DNA from: DASVAL01 sp035649575
GTDB lineage: Bacteria > Planctomycetota > UBA1135 > UBA2386
Assembly: GCA_035649575.1 (NCBI GenBank)
Contig: DASRJH010000097.1
Span: forward strand, 1-14,893
Length of the DNA: 14,893 bases
Reading direction: 5' to 3'
Part shown: piece after piece, positions 12,903 through 14,893 of the stretch
Position numbering within the stretch: the first letter of the stretch is position 1
Layout: each line of letters begins with the position of its first letter
Made by a program: the position numbers and the translations under genes
The notes under the pieces: model-generated
The model's database searches: none
Seen by the model: the letters and a program-made list of their open reading frames with translations, nothing else
What the model was told of the DNA's origin: nothing

Positions 12903-14285
12903 TCAGGCCAGCGCGCGCTGCACGGCAGCGGCGACGGCGGCTTGGTCTTCGAGCAGCAGCGTGCGTGCGTCGAGCAGCACGCGGCCCTCCATCACGCGCG
13001 CGAACACCGAGATCGGCCGGGCCGCGCGCAGCGCGTCGTTCTCGGCGTCGCCACCCGGCAGCGCCACGGCAAAGCTCGGCAACGCGCGCGCCGGGTTCGC
13101 GCCGGAGCCCGCGAACGAATCGCTCTCGACGACGTGGGCCCGGTGTCCCGGCAGCAGGCCGAGCAGCTGTTCGCTGCGCGCACGCAGTTCGTCGGACGTC
13201 GCCGACAACAAACGCAGCGTCGGCACGGAGCGCAGCGGCTCGTCGTCGCGGTAGATCAGCAACGTCGCCTCGAGCGCCGCGAGCGTCAGCTTGTCGCAGC
13301 GCAGCGCGCGATACAGCGGATGCGCCCGGCAACGCGAAATCAGGTCCGCGCGGCCGACGAGGATGCCACACTGCGGACCGCCGAGCAGCTTGTCGCCCGA
13401 GAAGCACGTGACGTGCGCGCCGGCCTGCAGGCTGTCGCGGACGCGCGGCTCGTCCGCCAGCCCCGCGATCGGCTCGTTCCACAACAGTCCCGAGCCGAGG
13501 TCGTCGAGCACGAGCAGGTTCCGCTTGGCCCCGAGCTCGACCAGCTCCTGGACCGACGGCGTGCCCGCGAAACCCTCGATGCGGAAGTTGCTCGGGTGCA
13601 CCTTCAGATACGCGACCGTCTGCTCCGTCGTCGCGTCGGCGAAGTCGCGCAGGTGTGTCTTGTTCGTCGCCCCGACCTCCACCATCGTGCAGCCCGCGCG
13701 CCGCATCACGTCGGGTACGCGGAAGCCGCCGCCGATCTCGACGAGCTCGCCGCGCGAGATCACGACCTCTCGTTGCGCGCACAGGGCCGCGAGCATCAGC
13801 GTCACGGCCGCCGCGTTGTTGTTGACGACGAGCGCGCCCTCGGCACCCGTCACGCTCTTCAGCAACGCCGCCACGCCGAGCTCGCGCTGGTCGCGCACCC
13901 CGGTCGTCGGATCGACCTCGACGACCGCATACCCGCCCGCCTGACTCAGCGCGGTCACGGCCGCCGCCGGCAGCGGCGCGCGCCCGATGCCCGTATGCAG
14001 CACGATGCCCGTCGCGTTGTAGACGCGTTCGTGCCGCGGCCGCACGGCCGTCGCACAACGCTGCCGCAACAATGCGGTCATCGCCTCGGGTTGGCTCTGC
14101 GCCGCGAGCGCTTTCGCATCCAGCGTGCCGTCGAGCACTCTCGTCCTCAGCTCCTCGAGCCAGACGCGCGCCTGCCGCACGAGCACGGGCCGTTGCACGT
14201 TCTGCAACGCCGGCAGACGCATGATCTGATCGACCGACGGCAGGCCACGCAGGGTCGGAGAACGCTCGGAGTCGGTTGTAGGCAT
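12903..14285 (-). CDS. selA: L-seryl-tRNA(Sec) selenium transferase
   Basis: SelA is the PLP enzyme that converts Ser-tRNA(Sec) to Sec-tRNA(Sec) using selenophosphate. From ATG 14285 the protein has 460 residues, close to E. coli SelA (463). The N-terminal domain has LRGLPSVDQIMRLPAL. The catalytic core shows YNATGIVLHTGIGRAPL (89-105), VVNNNAAAVTL, ISRGELVEIGGGFRVPDVM (176-194), GATNKTHLRDF, KVHPSNFRIEGF and DDLGSGLLW (261-269). The PLP lysine is Lys299 in SGDKLLGGPQCG, matching E. coli Lys295. An in-frame ATG at 14306 would add seven residues; a GGGTGG near 14285 slightly favours the shorter form. Much longer extensions overlap recJ and lack SelA homology. The stop overlaps the selD ribosome binding site, so the two are probably co-translated. 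Confidence 0.96.
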   Translation of the reverse strand: MPTTDSERSPTLRGLPSVDQIMRLPALQNVQRPVLVRQARVWLEELRTRVLDGTLDAKALAAQSQPEAMTALLRQRCATAVRPRHERVYNATGIVLHTGIGRAPLPAAAVTALSQAGGYAVVEVDPTTGVRDQRELGVAALLKSVTGAEGALVVNNNAAAVTLMLAALCAQREVVISRGELVEIGGGFRVPDVMRRAGCTMVEVGATNKTHLRDFADATTEQTVAYLKVHPSNFRIEGFAGTPSVQELVELGAKRNLLVLDDLGSGLLWNEPIAGLADEPRVRDSLQAGAHVTCFSGDKLLGGPQCGILVGRADLISRCRAHPLYRALRCDKLTLAALEATLLIYRDDEPLRSVPTLRLLSATSDELRARSEQLLGLLPGHRAHVVESDSFAGSGANPARALPSFAVALPGGDAENDALRAARPISVFARVMEGRVLLDARTLLLEDQAAVAAAVQRALA

Positions 14286-14300
14286 CGGTGGACCACCCGC

Positions 14301-14307
14301 TACCATA
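14301..14307. promoter_or_regulatory. Symmetric -10-like box between selA and recJ
   Basis: TACCATA reads TAnnnT on both strands (TACCAT on plus, TATGGT on minus). It lies in a 33-base divergent gap, 12 bases before the recJ ATG and 16 bases before the selA ATG. Both transcripts would have almost no leader. No convincing -35 box is visible on either side. Confidence 0.35.
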
Positions 14308-14318
14308 CCGCACAACGC

Positions 14319-14893
14319 ATGCAGCGCGCCGCTCCGAAGCCGCCACATCCCGATCCACGCGAGCGTGCGCTCGCTCGCACGCTGGGTCTGCCCGACCTCA
14401 TCGTGCGCGTGCTGATCGCGCGCGGCCACGACGACCCGGACCGCGTGCGCAGGTTCCTGCGGCCCGACCTCGCGACGCTGCACGACCCGTTCCTGTTCCA
14501 GGACATGCCGAAGGCCGTGCAGCGCATCCACCAGGCGCTGCGCGCCGACGAGCCGATCCTGATCCACGGCGACTACGACGTCGACGGCATCAGCGGCACC
14601 GTGCTGCTGCACAAGTTCTTCTCGCTGCTGCACGCGCGCAGCAGACCCTACATCCCCGCGCGCGCCGACGGCTATTCGTTCTCGCGCGCCAGCGTCGACG
14701 CGATCAAGCAGAGCGGCCACCGCCTCGTGATCTCGGTCGACAACGGCACCAACGCGGTCTCGCCGATCGCCGAGCTGCAGGCTGCCGGCATCGACGTCAT
14801 CGTGACCGACCACCACGGCACGAGCGAGAACGCCGCGGCGCCGTTCGCGATGTTGAACCCGCGCCTGCCCGGCGCCGGCTACCCCGACCGCAA
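14319..14893 (+). CDS. recJ: Single-stranded-DNA-specific exonuclease RecJ, 3' partial
   Basis: RecJ degrades single-stranded DNA 5' to 3' in recombination and mismatch repair. The first 191 residues lie in the window; the gene continues beyond it. After a variable N-terminus comes VRRFLRPDLATLHDPFLFQDMPKAVQRI, the usual RecJ lead-in. The DHH phosphoesterase motifs follow in order: motif I HGDYDVDGISGT (Asp85, Asp87, Asp89), motif II SVDNGT (Asp141) and motif III TDHHG (Asp164-His166), followed by LNPRLPGAGYPDR. These aspartates and histidines bind the catalytic metals. The start at 14319 leaves 33 bases to the divergent selA; no Shine-Dalgarno is present. The DHHA1 and OB domains cannot be checked. 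Confidence 0.93.
   Translation, partial: MQRAAPKPPHPDPRERALARTLGLPDLIVRVLIARGHDDPDRVRRFLRPDLATLHDPFLFQDMPKAVQRIHQALRADEPILIHGDYDVDGISGTVLLHKFFSLLHARSRPYIPARADGYSFSRASVDAIKQSGHRLVISVDNGTNAVSPIAELQAAGIDVIVTDHHGTSENAAAPFAMLNPRLPGAGYPDR

Noticed and set aside
14286..14816. A long N-terminal extension of selA from 14816.
   Set aside because: It lies opposite recJ, which has intact DHH motifs, and adds sequence absent from SelA proteins.

Overview
This is a GC-rich bacterial chromosome segment that reads as housekeeping and accessory core genome, with no mobile element, CRISPR array, tRNA or rRNA that I can see. Nearly all codons end in G or C and Shine-Dalgarno sequences are rare (clear ones only before infB and selD). 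Several genes carry a -10-like box a few bases before the start codon. The secreted proteins have signal peptides ending in Ala-Gln. This combination suggests a Planctomycetota-like or other deep-branching high-GC bacterium, but that placement is inference; no single marker proves it.

Left part (1-4728): a GalT-like nucleotidyltransferase, cut by the window edge, overlaps a PhyH-type Fe(II)/2-oxoglutarate dioxygenase gene. On the opposite strand a small secreted beta-sandwich protein gene appears broken by a one-base frameshift. Next, also on the minus strand, comes a row of three genes: a GNAT acetyltransferase, asnS (asparaginyl-tRNA synthetase) and a VOC-fold protein.

Middle (4729-9837): a divergent 280-base control region with four potential hairpins leads into a transcription/translation cluster, nusA - infB - DUF503 (ylxP) - rbfA. 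This is the conserved bacterial nusA-infB arrangement, but rimP is missing upstream and ylxR/ylxQ are missing between nusA and infB. IF2 has an unusual G4 motif, TKCD in place of NKxD.

Right part (9838-14893): two adjacent secreted proteins of unknown function look like diverged tandem paralogues. Converging on them is a selA-selD operon for selenocysteine synthesis. SelD is itself a selenoprotein: its catalytic position is an in-frame TGA (codon 18), followed at the right distance by a bacterial SECIS-like hairpin. An ordinary gene caller would lose this N-terminus. selA is divergent, over only 33 bases, from a RecJ-type DHH exonuclease gene that runs off the end.

The most noteworthy items are the Sec-containing SelD with its SECIS, the tandem secreted paralogues, the structured nusA leader, the leaderless-type promoters and the frameshifted secreted gene.
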